Part shown: positions 1 through 9,597 of the stretch, piece after piece | Layout of the letters: each line of letters opens with the position of its first letter | Numbering within the stretch: the stretch's first letter is position 1 | NCBI GenBank assembly: GCA_021776335.1 | Contig: JAJFGB010000004.1 | Span: 62,001 to 126,000 of the forward strand | DNA: 64,000 nt | Direction: 5' to 3' | DNA from: Hyphococcus sp. | GTDB taxonomy: Bacteria > Pseudomonadota > Alphaproteobacteria > Caulobacterales > Parvularculaceae | Position numbers and translations under genes: made by a program | The notes under the pieces: generated by a model | Database searches by the model: none | What the model was told of the DNA's origin: nothing | Seen by the model: only the letters and a program-made list of their open reading frames with translations

Positions 1-600
1 CTTCCGGCAACGCCGCCGCCACCGCCCGCCGGTGTGCCATCTGAAATTTTGGAGCGCCGCCCTGATATTGTTGCAGCGGAGCGACAGGTCGCCGCCGCCT
101 TCAACAGCCTTGATCAGGCAAAGGCGGCAAAGCTTCCGGCCATCAGTCTCACAAGCACTATCGGCGGGGCCTCAAACGATCTCTCAAACATTCTAAACCC
201 GAGCAATATCGCCTGGACTGTTGGCGGCAATTTGCTGGCGCCGCTCTTTGACGGCGGCGCAAGGCAGGCGCAAGTTGATATCTCTTCTGCTGAACAAAAA
301 CAGGCCGTCGCTGCTTACGGTCAGGCCGCGCTTGAAGCGTTCAGCGAAGTTGAAACCAACCTTGATCAAAGCACGGTGCTGCGAGAGCGCGAGACATCAT
401 TGAATGAAGCCGCCAGCCAATCCGCAGAGGCGCTGCGCATCGCCCAGCTTCGATATAATGAGGGCGAGTCTGACCTACTCGATGTGCTGACGATCCAGCA
501 GCGTGTGTTTTCCACCGAAAGCAATCTGGTCAGCGTTCAACGCGCCCGGCTGGAACAGCGGGTCAATCTCAACCTCGCGCTCGGCGGTTCCTGGGAATAA
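1..600 (+). CDS. Efflux outer-membrane channel (OprM/NodT-like), 3' part
   Basis: The reading frame is open from base 1, so the gene starts outside the window; 199 C-terminal residues are visible. A proline/alanine-rich stretch is followed by GVPSEILERRPDI, the signature of the second half of RND-pump outer-membrane factors (the usual form is GLPSxLLxRRPDI). Long alpha-helical segments and the typical C-terminal region with RYNEGESDLLDVL follow. The family forms trimeric barrel-and-tunnel channels that export drugs or metabolites with an RND pump and a membrane-fusion protein; those partners would lie to the left. No transport substrate can be read from the sequence. A GTG at 34 is only an internal valine. 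Confidence 0.9.
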   Translation, partial: LPATPPPPPAGVPSEILERRPDIVAAERQVAAAFNSLDQAKAAKLPAISLTSTIGGASNDLSNILNPSNIAWTVGGNLLAPLFDGGARQAQVDISSAEQKQAVAAYGQAALEAFSEVETNLDQSTVLRERETSLNEAASQSAEALRIAQLRYNEGESDLLDVLTIQQRVFSTESNLVSVQRARLEQRVNLNLALGGSWE

Positions 601-631
601 AAGCGCGATCCGAAGACATGAAGACCGGTTT

Positions 632-1201
632 TCAGGAGATTCTCTTCGCGAAATGAATACCGGGTTTGCCCAACCCCTCCTCGTCAGGTTGGACGCCTAC
701 CAGCGTAAAGCCCGACTTGATCCAAAAGTGAATCGGATGATCTTCTTCGGCAGTGATGTTCCCGAGAGCTGTTAATGGGTTTTGATAAAGGTCGGCTTTC
801 GAAAGACTCGTGGCGCCGGTTTCATCGCCGGTTCCTGCCCATACCGATACGGCCCCCGCCGATTTGGCCAGTTGCATGATGTCATTAACAAGCATTGTGC
901 CAAACCCGCGTCGCTGTGAGTTCGGCGACACCGCGAGCGGATGAATTTCCCAAACATGCTCACCTTCTATGGCGCCAATCCAGCCATGAACATTTTGCTG
1001 TTGATCAATCAACACACGACTTCGACATCCAGGGCGAAATGATTCTTTGATCTTATCAAGGCAATCTGCGCGTGTCGGAACCCATGCCGGTGAGAATTTC
1101 CGAAAGCACGCACCCAGCGTCGTTGCAGCGTGATCAATAATCGCAACATCCGTCAGCGCCAGAGTTTTTATCTCATACATCACAAGCAGATCCGATCGCA
1201 T
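632..1201 (-). CDS. GNAT acetyltransferase, AAC(6')-like
   Basis: A 189-residue GNAT-fold protein. The acetyl-CoA pyrophosphate loop is visible as QRRGFG at about residues 96-101, preceded by WEIHPLAVSP. The segments TSLSKADLYQNPL and FWIKSGFTLVGVQPDEEGLGKP match the pattern of aminoglycoside 6'-N-acetyltransferase relatives, in which a hydrophobic DLY region and the final HPFxFYxKxGF-type strand are conserved. The family acetylates small amines; resistance activity cannot be concluded from this. An alternative start is the Met at residue 8 (position 1180). It stands alone, convergent with the efflux gene and divergent from the PepSY gene. Confidence 0.75.
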   Translation of the reverse strand: MRSDLLVMYEIKTLALTDVAIIDHAATTLGACFRKFSPAWVPTRADCLDKIKESFRPGCRSRVLIDQQQNVHGWIGAIEGEHVWEIHPLAVSPNSQRRGFGTMLVNDIMQLAKSAGAVSVWAGTGDETGATSLSKADLYQNPLTALGNITAEEDHPIHFWIKSGFTLVGVQPDEEGLGKPGIHFAKRIS

Positions 1202-1444
1202 TCCGGCAACAGGAATAATCTACATTCTGCTAGGTGATGATGCCGGGTTTTTCCACTGAAATCAGCACCCTCCTGTCGAACTTATGCCAGAGCTTCGAAA
1301 TCGAGCGGCCGATATCAGGCATACCCTGGTTCTTACCGCACGGCCGGAGAAGTTGCGTTGTGCACAATTTGACAACATCGCCCCTTCGCGCCGCCGCTTG
1401 ATCATGTATAAAGTCGGCGGGCAACGTGAGACGGCCGGGGTTCA

Positions 1445-1984
1445 ATGAAAACACAAATTTTGCTGCGCAAGGTCCACCATTGGGGATCGCTGTTCATCAT
1501 GCTGCAAATGGGGCTCATCATCAGCGCCGGGCTGCTCTTGCAGTTGAAAAAAGAGATCGACTGGTTGCAGCCGCCAACCGTCCGCGGCGCCGCGCCTGCT
1601 GCAGTGCCAGCGCAAAGCATGGATGATTTGTTCGCGGCGGCAACAGCTGTGCGTGAACTGGAAGTGACCGACTGGCGTGACCTTTCCCGCGTTGATTTCA
1701 AGCCCGGCAAGGGCGTTGTGAAATTCGTCGCCGCCAATAATTGGGAAGCCCAGATCGACACAGCGACCGGCGAGGTGCTGCAGGTCGCCTTTCGACGCTC
1801 AGACATCATTGAAAGCCTGCATGACGGTTCGTTTTTTGCCGATTGGGTGAAACTTTACGTCTTCTTCCCGAGCGCGTTGATCCTCCTCACCTTGTGGGGC
1901 ACAGGCATTTATCTGTTTTTCCTGCCACATGTGAAGCAGTGGCGGAAGCAAATCCGAAAAACGAAACAAGACGCCGGCCAATAA
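1445..1984 (+). CDS. Small PepSY-domain membrane protein
   Basis: A 179-residue protein with an N-terminal transmembrane segment (about residues 12-34) after the RKVHHW motif typical of PepSY-TM proteins. A roughly 90-residue periplasmic part contains a PepSY-like strand pattern (WEAQIDTATGEVLQVAFRR), and a second transmembrane helix lies at about 137-160 with a basic C-terminal tail. Larger PepSY-TM proteins sit in iron-reductase or siderophore loci; this is a two-helix minimal form. It is followed by an unrelated gene after 100 bp. Function is unknown beyond membrane location; a role in redox or peptidase control is only a family-level guess. Confidence 0.75.
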   Translation: MKTQILLRKVHHWGSLFIMLQMGLIISAGLLLQLKKEIDWLQPPTVRGAAPAAVPAQSMDDLFAAATAVRELEVTDWRDLSRVDFKPGKGVVKFVAANNWEAQIDTATGEVLQVAFRRSDIIESLHDGSFFADWVKLYVFFPSALILLTLWGTGIYLFFLPHVKQWRKQIRKTKQDAGQ

Positions 1985-2084
1985 TAACACAAGTGATTTT
2001 ATCACCTGCAAAAATACGGTAAGAACAACGAAAGCTTAAAACTGCCAACCATAAATTTCCAGAAAACTGACTGAGGGGTGTGAA

Positions 2085-5000
2085 ATGCGCTTGTTTTCCA
2101 TATTCGCTGTTTTGTTGATGATGCTTACGCCGGCTTGCTCGCAAAGCAACGCCGAGGAAGAAGATAAGGGGCCGCTGTCAAGCGCGACATTCGAGGGGAT
2201 GGAGCTGCGCAATATCGGTCCTGCATTGATGTCGGGGCGCATCGCCGACATCGCAATTCTACCTGATGATCCGGCGACATGGTATGTCGCCGTTGGGTCT
2301 GGCGGCGTCTGGAAAACAACCAATGCCGGCACAACATGGGATCCGGTCTTTGACGATCAGACTTCTTATTCGATTGGCGCTATCGGGCTTGACCCCACGA
2401 ACCCGAACACCGTCTGGGTTGGAACCGGTGAAAATGTCGGCGGCCGCCACACGGGTTTCGGCGACGGTATTTACCGCTCGAAGGATGGCGGAACAAGTTG
2501 GGAAAACCTTGGACTTGAAAACTCCGATCATATCTCAAAAATTATTGTGCACCCGGACAATCCGAACATTGTCTGGGTCGCATCGCAGGGACCCCTCTGG
2601 TCCAGCGGCGGTGATCGCGGCCTCTTTAAGACCGAGGATGGCGGCGCAACCTGGCAGAATGTTTTATCCGCAGGTGAATGGACCGGCGTTACCGATGTGG
2701 TCATTGACCCGCGTGACCCGAACCGGCTTTACGCAGCCACATGGCAACATCATCGCACTGTCGCCGCCTATATTGGCGGCGGGCCGGAATCTGCCCTGCA
2801 CATGTCCGAAGATGGCGGCGCGAGCTGGACCAAACTTGAAAACGGCCTGCCCGAAGGTCAAAAAGGCAAAACCGGCCTCGCCATATCGCCGATCAATCCT
2901 GACATCGTCTATGCCGCTATTGAACTGGACCGACGCAAGGGCGGCGTCTGGCGGTCTGAAGATCGCGGCGCTTCCTGGAAAAAAATGTCAGATGCTGTCG
3001 GCGGCGGCACCGGTCCGCATTATTACACCGAGCTTTATGCAAGCCCGCACAAAGCCGGCCGCATCTATCTCGTCAGCAACACGTCGCAGGTTTCCGAAGA
3101 TGGCGGCGAAACATGGCGGCCAATCAACAATGAATATAAGCATGTGGATGATCACGCCATCGCCTTCAGACCGGATGATCCCGACTATATTATGGTTGGC
3201 TCCGATGGCGGTCTTTATGAGAGCTATGACAATGAGAAATCCTGGCGGTTCATCAACAATCTTCCAGTAACGCAATTCTATAAAGTCGCCGTTGACGACA
3301 CTGAACCCTTTTACCTCGTGTATGGCGGCACCCAGGACAACAACTCGCAGGGCGGTCCATCGCGTACGGATAATCGTCACGGCATCAGAAATTCCGACTG
3401 GTTCATCACCCTGTTTGCCGACGGCCACCAATCCGCCATCGAGCCGGGCAATCCGGATATTATGTATGCGGAATGGCAGGAGGGAAACCTCGTTCGTGTC
3501 GACCGCACCACAGGAGAGCTGGTGCATATTCAGCCCCAGGCTGCGCCCGGCGATCCGGTCGAGCGGTTTAACTGGGATGCGCCAATTTTTGTCAGCGCCC
3601 ATGACCCGAAACGGCTTTATTTCGCGTCATATCGTTTATGGCGGTCCGATGATCGCGGCGACAGCTGGCGCGCACTTTCCGGCGATCTGACGCGCGATGA
3701 AGACCGCATGCTCTTACCCGTTATGGGCCGGCAATGGTCGTGGGATGCTGGCTGGGACATGCTCGCCATGTCGCAATACAACACCATTACGTCAGTGGGC
3801 GAGTCGCCGCTCGATGAAAATATTCTCTATGTCGGGACCGATGACGGGATCATTCAATCGACAAGCGATGGCGGCGCCAGTTGGACGCGCGTCAATGTGG
3901 GAAGCCTGCCGGGCGTACCCGCGACGGCTTTTGTCAATGATATCAGAGCGGATCTCTTTGACGTCAACACTGTCTATGTCGCCCTCGATAATCACAAATA
4001 TGGCGACTACACGCCTTACCTTTTAAAGAGCACCAATCGCGGTCAGTCATGGACATCGATTGTTGGCGATCTTCCTGACCGGCACCTCGTCTGGCGCGTT
4101 GTACAGGACCATGTGAACCCGCAGCTGATGTTCACTGCAACGGAATTCGGTTTATTTTTTACCGTTGACGGCGGCGCGCGATGGGTCGAACTCACCGGCG
4201 GATCGCCGACAATTTCCTTCCGTGATGTGACGATCCAGCGACGTGAAAATGATCTGGTCGCCGCCTCGTTTGGGCGCGGCTTTTTCATTCTTGATGATTA
4301 TACGCCCCTGCGCGATATCAACGAAGCTGCGCTGGAAGAAGAAGCCCTCTTGTTTCCCGGCCGGCGCGCCTGGTGGTATATTGAGCGCCACCCGCTCGCC
4401 TTTACGAAAACTGGCGCCCAGGGTCACGCCTATTACCAGGCGCCCAACCCGCCCTTTGGCGCCAACTTTACCTATTATTTGAAAGACGATCTAAAAACGC
4501 TGGCGGAAACCCGGCAGGAAACGGAGAAAGACAAGCTCGACGCCTGGGATGACACGCCCTTTGTCGGCTTTGACGCCGCCGAAGAAGAGCGCCGCGAAGT
4601 GGCGCCGGAAATCTGGCTGACCGTGCGCGACAATGCGGGTAACGTTGTGCGCCGGATTAACGGTCCTGTAAAAAAGGGCATTCACCGGGTCGCCTGGGAT
4701 TTGCGTTACCCTGCGATGACGCCAGTGGGCGATGGGCCGGGTTATCCTTATGAAGAAGTCACCGGGTATTTTGCAGCGCCCGGAACCTACACTGTTTCTC
4801 TTTCCAAACGCGTGCGCGGCATCACCACAGAACTTGTAGGCCCGCAGGAATTTGTCGTTGAGCGCATGCGCGAGGGCGTCATCGCCGGCGCCGATCCGGC
4901 GGCGGCCGTCGCCTTTTGGGACCGGCTCGCGAAACTTGAACGTGGCGCTTCCGCTGCAGACAATACGGCGGATAGTCTTGAGAAGAGGATCGACAATCTG

Positions 5001-5363
5001 AAAATCGCGCTTTCCCGCACCCGTGCAGCGCCTGACGCCCTTGACGATCAATGGCAGGCGATCCGCACGGAATGGCACGATATTGTCGAGGTTCTGGGCG
5101 GCAATCAGGCAATGGCGGAAATCGGCCAGGAACCGCCGGCGACAATTTTGTCGCGCATCGGCAAGGTCGAAATCGGCACCTCGCAATCCACTTACGGCCC
5201 AACGCCGACCCATATAACGACGCTGGAAATCGCCGAGGCGGATTTCGAGACTGTCCGTGTCCGGCTCAACACGCTGCAACAAACGACCATTCCGGCGTTT
5301 GAGGCCGCGCTCATCGAAGCAGGCGCGCCATGGGCGCCCGGCGGTCTTGTTCCAGCGCAATAA
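2085..5363 (+). CDS. Exported BNR/VPS10-type beta-propeller protein
   Basis: A 1092-residue protein with an N-terminal signal sequence ending near a cysteine (MLTPACSQS), so it is either secreted or a lipoprotein. I count ten Asp-box motifs of the S-x-D-G-G-x-S/T-W type (for example KDGGTSW, EDGGATW, SDGGASW) spread over roughly residues 60-700, as in sortilin/VPS10-like and glycosidase-like propellers. The C-terminal 350 residues hold a beta-sandwich-like region (VRDNAGNVVRRINGPVKKG) and a helical end. A GAGGGG-like ribosome binding site lies just before the ATG. Relatives are annotated as glycosyl hydrolases, but I see no catalytic residues to support that. Confidence 0.85.
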   Translation: MRLFSIFAVLLMMLTPACSQSNAEEEDKGPLSSATFEGMELRNIGPALMSGRIADIAILPDDPATWYVAVGSGGVWKTTNAGTTWDPVFDDQTSYSIGAIGLDPTNPNTVWVGTGENVGGRHTGFGDGIYRSKDGGTSWENLGLENSDHISKIIVHPDNPNIVWVASQGPLWSSGGDRGLFKTEDGGATWQNVLSAGEWTGVTDVVIDPRDPNRLYAATWQHHRTVAAYIGGGPESALHMSEDGGASWTKLENGLPEGQKGKTGLAISPINPDIVYAAIELDRRKGGVWRSEDRGASWKKMSDAVGGGTGPHYYTELYASPHKAGRIYLVSNTSQVSEDGGETWRPINNEYKHVDDHAIAFRPDDPDYIMVGSDGGLYESYDNEKSWRFINNLPVTQFYKVAVDDTEPFYLVYGGTQDNNSQGGPSRTDNRHGIRNSDWFITLFADGHQSAIEPGNPDIMYAEWQEGNLVRVDRTTGELVHIQPQAAPGDPVERFNWDAPIFVSAHDPKRLYFASYRLWRSDDRGDSWRALSGDLTRDEDRMLLPVMGRQWSWDAGWDMLAMSQYNTITSVGESPLDENILYVGTDDGIIQSTSDGGASWTRVNVGSLPGVPATAFVNDIRADLFDVNTVYVALDNHKYGDYTPYLLKSTNRGQSWTSIVGDLPDRHLVWRVVQDHVNPQLMFTATEFGLFFTVDGGARWVELTGGSPTISFRDVTIQRRENDLVAASFGRGFFILDDYTPLRDINEAALEEEALLFPGRRAWWYIERHPLAFTKTGAQGHAYYQAPNPPFGANFTYYLKDDLKTLAETRQETEKDKLDAWDDTPFVGFDAAEEERREVAPEIWLTVRDNAGNVVRRINGPVKKGIHRVAWDLRYPAMTPVGDGPGYPYEEVTGYFAAPGTYTVSLSKRVRGITTELVGPQEFVVERMREGVIAGADPAAAVAFWDRLAKLERGASAADNTADSLEKRIDNLKIALSRTRAAPDALDDQWQAIRTEWHDIVEVLGGNQAMAEIGQEPPATILSRIGKVEIGTSQSTYGPTPTHITTLEIAEADFETVRVRLNTLQQTTIPAFEAALIEAGAPWAPGGLVPAQ

Positions 5364-5381
5364 GATTTATTCAGTATGCCG

Positions 5382-5404
5382 GGGCGGCGCTTCATGCGCC
5401 GCCC
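5382..5404 (+). terminator. GC-rich hairpin after the propeller gene
   Basis: A perfect 9-bp stem (GGGCGGCGC paired with GCGCCGCCC) with a TTCAT loop begins 19 bp after the stop codon. No T-run follows, so it may be a 3'-end stabiliser or part of a factor-dependent terminator, not a full intrinsic terminator. Confidence 0.5.
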
Positions 5405-5495
5405 TGCACAGCCGAGCGCAAAATGCCCAGAGTGACGCTGATGTCATGACAAGAACCGGGTGGCGGCCTGGCTTCAAATCATTCATAGACTGACC

Positions 5496-6419
5496 ATGGC
5501 AACCAAAATCAATCAGCAAATGAGCGTGACCGATATTGGCATGTTGGTCGCTCTGTCCCTAGTTTGGGGCGGATCTTTTTTCTTTGTTGAAGTGCTGATC
5601 AACTACCTTCCGCCTTTGACAATCGTCACAAGCCGCGTGGGTTTTGCAGCGCTTGGCTTGTGGGCGCTTGTTCTCGTGCTCAGACTTCCCCTGCCAAAAA
5701 CAAGGCAGCACTGGAGCGCGCTTTTCGTTATCGGGCTTTTGAATAATGTTTTGCCATTTTGTTTGATTGTATGGGGGCAAACACAAATCAGTTCCGGTCT
5801 CGCGTCGATCTTCAATGCCACGACCCCGTTTTTCACCGTACTGGTTGCAGGCGCGCTGTTGGTCGATGAGCGCATAACAGGACAAAAACTATTGGGGGTT
5901 ATTCTGGGCTTATCGGGCACCGTCGTCTTGATCGGCCCGGAAGTGCTGAATGGTTTAACCGGGTCTTTCTACGGACAACTCGCCGTTATGGGCGCCGCTT
6001 TTTCTTATGCATTGTCGGCCGTCTATTCGCGCCGTTTCAAAGCATGGGGTTTGTCACCACTCATTGTCGCAACCGGACAAGTGACAATGGCCACGCTCAT
6101 GCTGGCGCCGCTCACCCTGGTCATTGACCAGCCCTGGGGGCTGCCCGCCATCCCCCTGGCGGCAATCGGGGCCGTCGCAGGCTTGGCGTTCTTCAGCACA
6201 GTGCTTGCCTATATTCTCTATTTTCGCCTGATCGATTCTGCGGGCGCCACCAATGCGGCGCTCGTGACATTTCTCGTTCCTATTTCAGCGATCCTGCTTG
6301 GCGTCACCATTCTTGGGGAAACATTCTCAACCTTACATGCGGCGGGTATGGGATTAATCGGGCTGGGACTTCTCGTGATGGACGGCCGTATATTTAACCT
6401 GTTGCGCCGCGCGCCCTGA
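5496..6419 (+). CDS. DMT-superfamily EamA transporter
   Basis: A 307-residue integral membrane protein with about ten hydrophobic helices in two repeated EamA halves; the first has the LVWGGSFFFVEVL motif and the second TVLAYILYFRLI followed by LVPISAILLG. Such proteins export small metabolites such as amino acids, but the substrate cannot be inferred here. The ATG at 5496 was chosen over the upstream in-frame GTG at 5460; another Met lies at 5520. No operon partner: the downstream gene is convergent. Confidence 0.85.
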   Translation: MATKINQQMSVTDIGMLVALSLVWGGSFFFVEVLINYLPPLTIVTSRVGFAALGLWALVLVLRLPLPKTRQHWSALFVIGLLNNVLPFCLIVWGQTQISSGLASIFNATTPFFTVLVAGALLVDERITGQKLLGVILGLSGTVVLIGPEVLNGLTGSFYGQLAVMGAAFSYALSAVYSRRFKAWGLSPLIVATGQVTMATLMLAPLTLVIDQPWGLPAIPLAAIGAVAGLAFFSTVLAYILYFRLIDSAGATNAALVTFLVPISAILLGVTILGETFSTLHAAGMGLIGLGLLVMDGRIFNLLRRAP

Positions 6420-6476
6420 AATCAATTGCCGCTGATACTGATGGCGCTTGGTTCAGAGATGTTGCTCTCCAGCCTC

Positions 6477-7850
6477 TTACAAATTCTCCTCAACCGGATC
6501 GCCGCCTTGTTTGTAAACAACGCCGCCCTTCATCACAAAGTCCACATTCTGCAACAGGCTGATATATTCCAGAACGTCGCCTTTGACGGCGATGATGTCG
6601 GCTTTCTTGCCCGCTGAAACCGTGCCGAGCTCATCTTCAACACCCATCATCACGGCGGGCCAGTAAACCGCGGCGCGGATCACATCCATCACCGGCAGAT
6701 CCATCACGCGAACAAGCACATCCATCTCGTTCCAGGTAGACTGGCAATGAAACTTCATCGGGATGCCACTGTCAGTGCCGACGAGAAAGACAACGCCGGC
6801 CTCGCGCAGCTGCGCAATTTTGCGTTTGAGTGTTGGCTTCCTGAGCGGCGTCAGCCGCGTATAACCAAGCTGACCGGGATTGGCGATTGACGCGCGAATG
6901 TCGGCGATGGTGTCATCTTTCAGGCCGCGTTCCCAGCAATCAGTGTCGAGCTTTTCCGGATTGGCGACGGTGCGGTCAAAATTCCATAAGCCCTCAACGG
7001 TCGGCGTCCAGTAAAGCGGCCCGCCCGCAATACGGCCCGTCGCCGTACGCTCCTTTAATGCCTCCATAATGTCGGCTGGATATTCGGGCGCGGTGGTCAG
7101 GCCCGTATGTTCAAAATTGTCAACGCCGATCTCAAGGCCGACGCGAATTTCATTTGGCCGATGGGAATGACCGACGACTTTCATGCCGCGCTTATGGGCT
7201 TCATCGACGATCGCCTTTGCGACCGCGCGCGGCAGCTTGTCCTGATCGATAAGTTTGACGATCACCATGCCCGCGGCGTCAAGCTCGGCGACTTTCCTGC
7301 GCGCATCGCCAACCGATCGCACCGGCCAGCGATAGGCTGTCTGCCAGTCTTCAACTTCATATTGCAAAAAAGGCCCGGACATAAAAAGTCTCGGACCCGG
7401 AATATCACCGCGGTCTATTCTTTCTTTCACGGATTTCGACGGCGCCAGCGGCGCACCAAGATCGCGCGCCGAGGTAACACCCGCCAGCAACAAATGGCTC
7501 GCCGTCGCCGGCATGATTTCATCCCCGAGCCGGTCAAGATAGGTCGCCTGCCAGTGCGGATAATCCGCATGACCTGACAACATCAGATGCGCGTGGCTTT
7601 CCCAGAGCCCCGGCAGCACATCCATGCCTTCGGTTGAAACGATCTTGTATCCGTCAGGCACAGCTAATGTGTCGACCGTCCCGACTTTCGTGATCGTATC
7701 GCCGTCAATCAAGATAACGCTGTTATGGATCGGCGCGTGACCGAACCCGTCAATCAGACGCCCGCCGACCAGCGCCGTGCGGTCCTGCGCCTGAGCGCCC
7801 ACCGTTATGGCGATCAACGCCGTGAAAACCAATTGAACAATGCGCAGCAT
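6477..7850 (-). CDS. Exported amidohydrolase-family metal-dependent hydrolase
   Basis: A 457-residue protein with a signal peptide (cleavage near GAQAQD, about residue 20). The TIM-barrel amidohydrolase fold is shown by the HxH metal motif in WESHAHLM (H86, H88), later histidines in VVGHSHRP and DNFEHTG, and the metal aspartate in VGTDSGIP. The C-terminal composite domain ends with GKKADIIAVKGD. Members include periplasmic prolidase- and dipeptidase-like enzymes acting on amide bonds; the exact substrate is unknown. A strong GGAGGGG site precedes the ATG. It is convergent with the DMT exporter. Confidence 0.85.
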   Translation of the reverse strand: MLRIVQLVFTALIAITVGAQAQDRTALVGGRLIDGFGHAPIHNSVILIDGDTITKVGTVDTLAVPDGYKIVSTEGMDVLPGLWESHAHLMLSGHADYPHWQATYLDRLGDEIMPATASHLLLAGVTSARDLGAPLAPSKSVKERIDRGDIPGPRLFMSGPFLQYEVEDWQTAYRWPVRSVGDARRKVAELDAAGMVIVKLIDQDKLPRAVAKAIVDEAHKRGMKVVGHSHRPNEIRVGLEIGVDNFEHTGLTTAPEYPADIMEALKERTATGRIAGGPLYWTPTVEGLWNFDRTVANPEKLDTDCWERGLKDDTIADIRASIANPGQLGYTRLTPLRKPTLKRKIAQLREAGVVFLVGTDSGIPMKFHCQSTWNEMDVLVRVMDLPVMDVIRAAVYWPAVMMGVEDELGTVSAGKKADIIAVKGDVLEYISLLQNVDFVMKGGVVYKQGGDPVEENL

Positions 7851-8005
7851 AACCCCTCCGATATTTTTGCGGTAAGTTTAGCCGAAGCGGCAGCGGAAAC
7901 GAAAGCCGGAAACAGCCGGCCGATGCAAATGTGATCGGCGTTTGGTTGTAGTCTAGTTGAAAACTAACCGGCTTGATCCACCAGTTTTCCGACAGGAAAC
8001 TAGTT

Positions 8006-8692
8006 TCAACGCCGGGCGCGCACGTTTTTACTCTCCACGAAGTCTACTATGTGCCGGGAGAGTTCATCTGGCGCATCCCGGGCGACCAAATGACCGGCGC
8101 CCTCGACGATTTCGATGCGCGCATGCGGCGCCAAAGATGAAAAACCGGCACGCGCTTTTTCATCAATTGGCGAGCGCTCGCCGCCGCATATAAGCAGGAC
8201 CGGAAGCCGAAGAGCAGCAACGATCCGCGTCATTTGTTCCGACCGGGAAAGAATGTCCTCAACGATCGGCGAGGCGCCCAGACCGCCCCGCGGTGAAAGA
8301 TAGGCGTGCGTCAGTTCAGGATCGGGGGCCGGTGTGACGTCTGCCAAGACCAGGCCCGCAACCTCTCCTTCAAGCGCCTCAAGCGCAAGCATCAATGCAA
8401 ATCCGCCAAGGGAACCGCCAACCACGACGGGGCTTTGCAGTTGGCCAATCATGGCCATCGCATCACCGCCATAGGCGAGAACCCCGTCCTGCGGGCTGCC
8501 CGTGCTTTCTCCATGCCCGCGCTGATCGAATGCAACGGAACGAAACCCTCTCGCTGAGAGCATCGACATGACAGGACGCCAGACAAGCCGGGATTCGCCG
8601 CCCGCATGCAGGAGTAAAACATCCGGCCCTTCACCCATCGCGTCGCCGACGAGTTCTGCATCAGGCCGCACGAGGTTGAGGGTTTCTGTCAT
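8006..8692 (-). CDS. Alpha/beta hydrolase
   Basis: A 228-residue alpha/beta hydrolase of the small esterase/haloperoxidase-like class. The nucleophile elbow is VVGGSLGG (Ser at about residue 94), the oxyanion region is LLLHAGGESR, strand 4 is FDQRGHGES, and the catalytic histidine lies in EGAGHLVARD near residue 205. No signal peptide, so probably cytoplasmic. The substrate is unknown. The gene stands alone; the next gene upstream on the same strand begins 800 bp away. Confidence 0.85.
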   Translation of the reverse strand: MTETLNLVRPDAELVGDAMGEGPDVLLLHAGGESRLVWRPVMSMLSARGFRSVAFDQRGHGESTGSPQDGVLAYGGDAMAMIGQLQSPVVVGGSLGGFALMLALEALEGEVAGLVLADVTPAPDPELTHAYLSPRGGLGASPIVEDILSRSEQMTRIVAALRLPVLLICGGERSPIDEKARAGFSSLAPHARIEIVEGAGHLVARDAPDELSRHIVDFVESKNVRARR

Positions 8693-8864
8693 GGCTGACT
8701 GCTAGCATGGGTGACGGTCCGGCTAAATGGCGAGAGACAGGCGCTGCAAACCGGAAACCGGGCGGCAGTCAAAACAGGAACCTGAGCGGCCTCTGCCGGC
8801 TTTTGGATAAAAGCAGAAATTCAACCGATTCCGGTTGCGGTCCGTTTCGGCGCAAAGCGATCGT

Positions 8865-9494
8865 TCATCGCGCGGGCCCTCCCGCAATGGCAAGCGCCGC
8901 CGCCGCCGCGAGCTTGTGTCTGGCCTGCCAGGGCGGCCCGACTGATCGACCCATCGCCAAAAGGAACGCGTTGATGTCCGCGCAACCGAGCACCCTCGCC
9001 GCATCGCTAAAGACGCGCTCGCGGTCGTACCAATAAACGGACCAGCCGCGCGCTTCAGCGGCGGCCGCGAGGGCCTCGCGGTACATGACGGTATCGGCGA
9101 CGGTCTGCGCGCGGTTGTCCCTGATGCGTTCCTCAATTGTCGGTGGAAGCTCGGGGCATATGCGGATCGCAATGCTTGTAACCGGCATCGGCGCGCTCAC
9201 GGCCAGCGCTTCAAGACTCTCGCGCGCGCCGCGCGCTGCGGCAACCCGCACGCGTTTCACAAGCGCGATGGCCTCTGCGAGTGAAATCTCCCGCGACCAC
9301 GGGCTGTCTCGGTAACGGCCCACCGCCCATGACCCTTCATGGTGATGCGGGTGGGTTGGCAAGTCGCTGTCCGTCAAGTCGATGCGGCGGCGATCAAGGA
9401 GCGCGCCGTCAGACGCGACTGTCACGAGCACCGCCGCGTTACCATGCTCGGTAACGCCAACACGCGCCGTTCGCTGCACCTGTCCTTTCGCCAT
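8865..9494 (-). CDS. Conserved protein of unknown function
   Basis: A 209-residue soluble protein that I cannot assign to a named family. It starts with alternating strands (RVGVTEHGNAAVLVTV then LLDRRRIDL) and later has two acidic-rich segments (RICPELPPTIEERI and NRAQTVADTVMYREAL), then GWSVYWYDRERV. This order of strand hairpin, helix with Asp/Met-Tyr-Arg, and a final VYWYD strand suggests an RNase H- or actin-like fold, but that is inference. The ATG at 9494 was chosen because a strong GGAGG lies five bases upstream; the frame extends nine codons further. It lies just downstream of the small paralogous pair on the same strand, about 100 bp apart. Confidence 0.7.
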   Translation of the reverse strand: MAKGQVQRTARVGVTEHGNAAVLVTVASDGALLDRRRIDLTDSDLPTHPHHHEGSWAVGRYRDSPWSREISLAEAIALVKRVRVAAARGARESLEALAVSAPMPVTSIAIRICPELPPTIEERIRDNRAQTVADTVMYREALAAAAEARGWSVYWYDRERVFSDAARVLGCADINAFLLAMGRSVGPPWQARHKLAAAAALAIAGGPAR

Positions 9495-9597
9495 GGGTTC
9501 CTCCCTCCCGGGACTTAACATAGACGAGAATTCGGTTCAGGAAATGTTCGTTTTTAGGACAAAAGCAGACGCCGGTTGGCTATAGCCTTAACCCCCG

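Noticed and set aside
1369-1412. TTGACA (1369-1374) with TATAAA (1407-1412) as a promoter for the PepSY gene
   Set aside because: The spacing is 32 bp, far from the usual 17.
2266-3270. Long 334-codon plus frame inside the propeller gene
   Set aside because: It has no family features and lies in a shifted frame of a gene with ten Asp-box motifs; the length is an effect of base composition.
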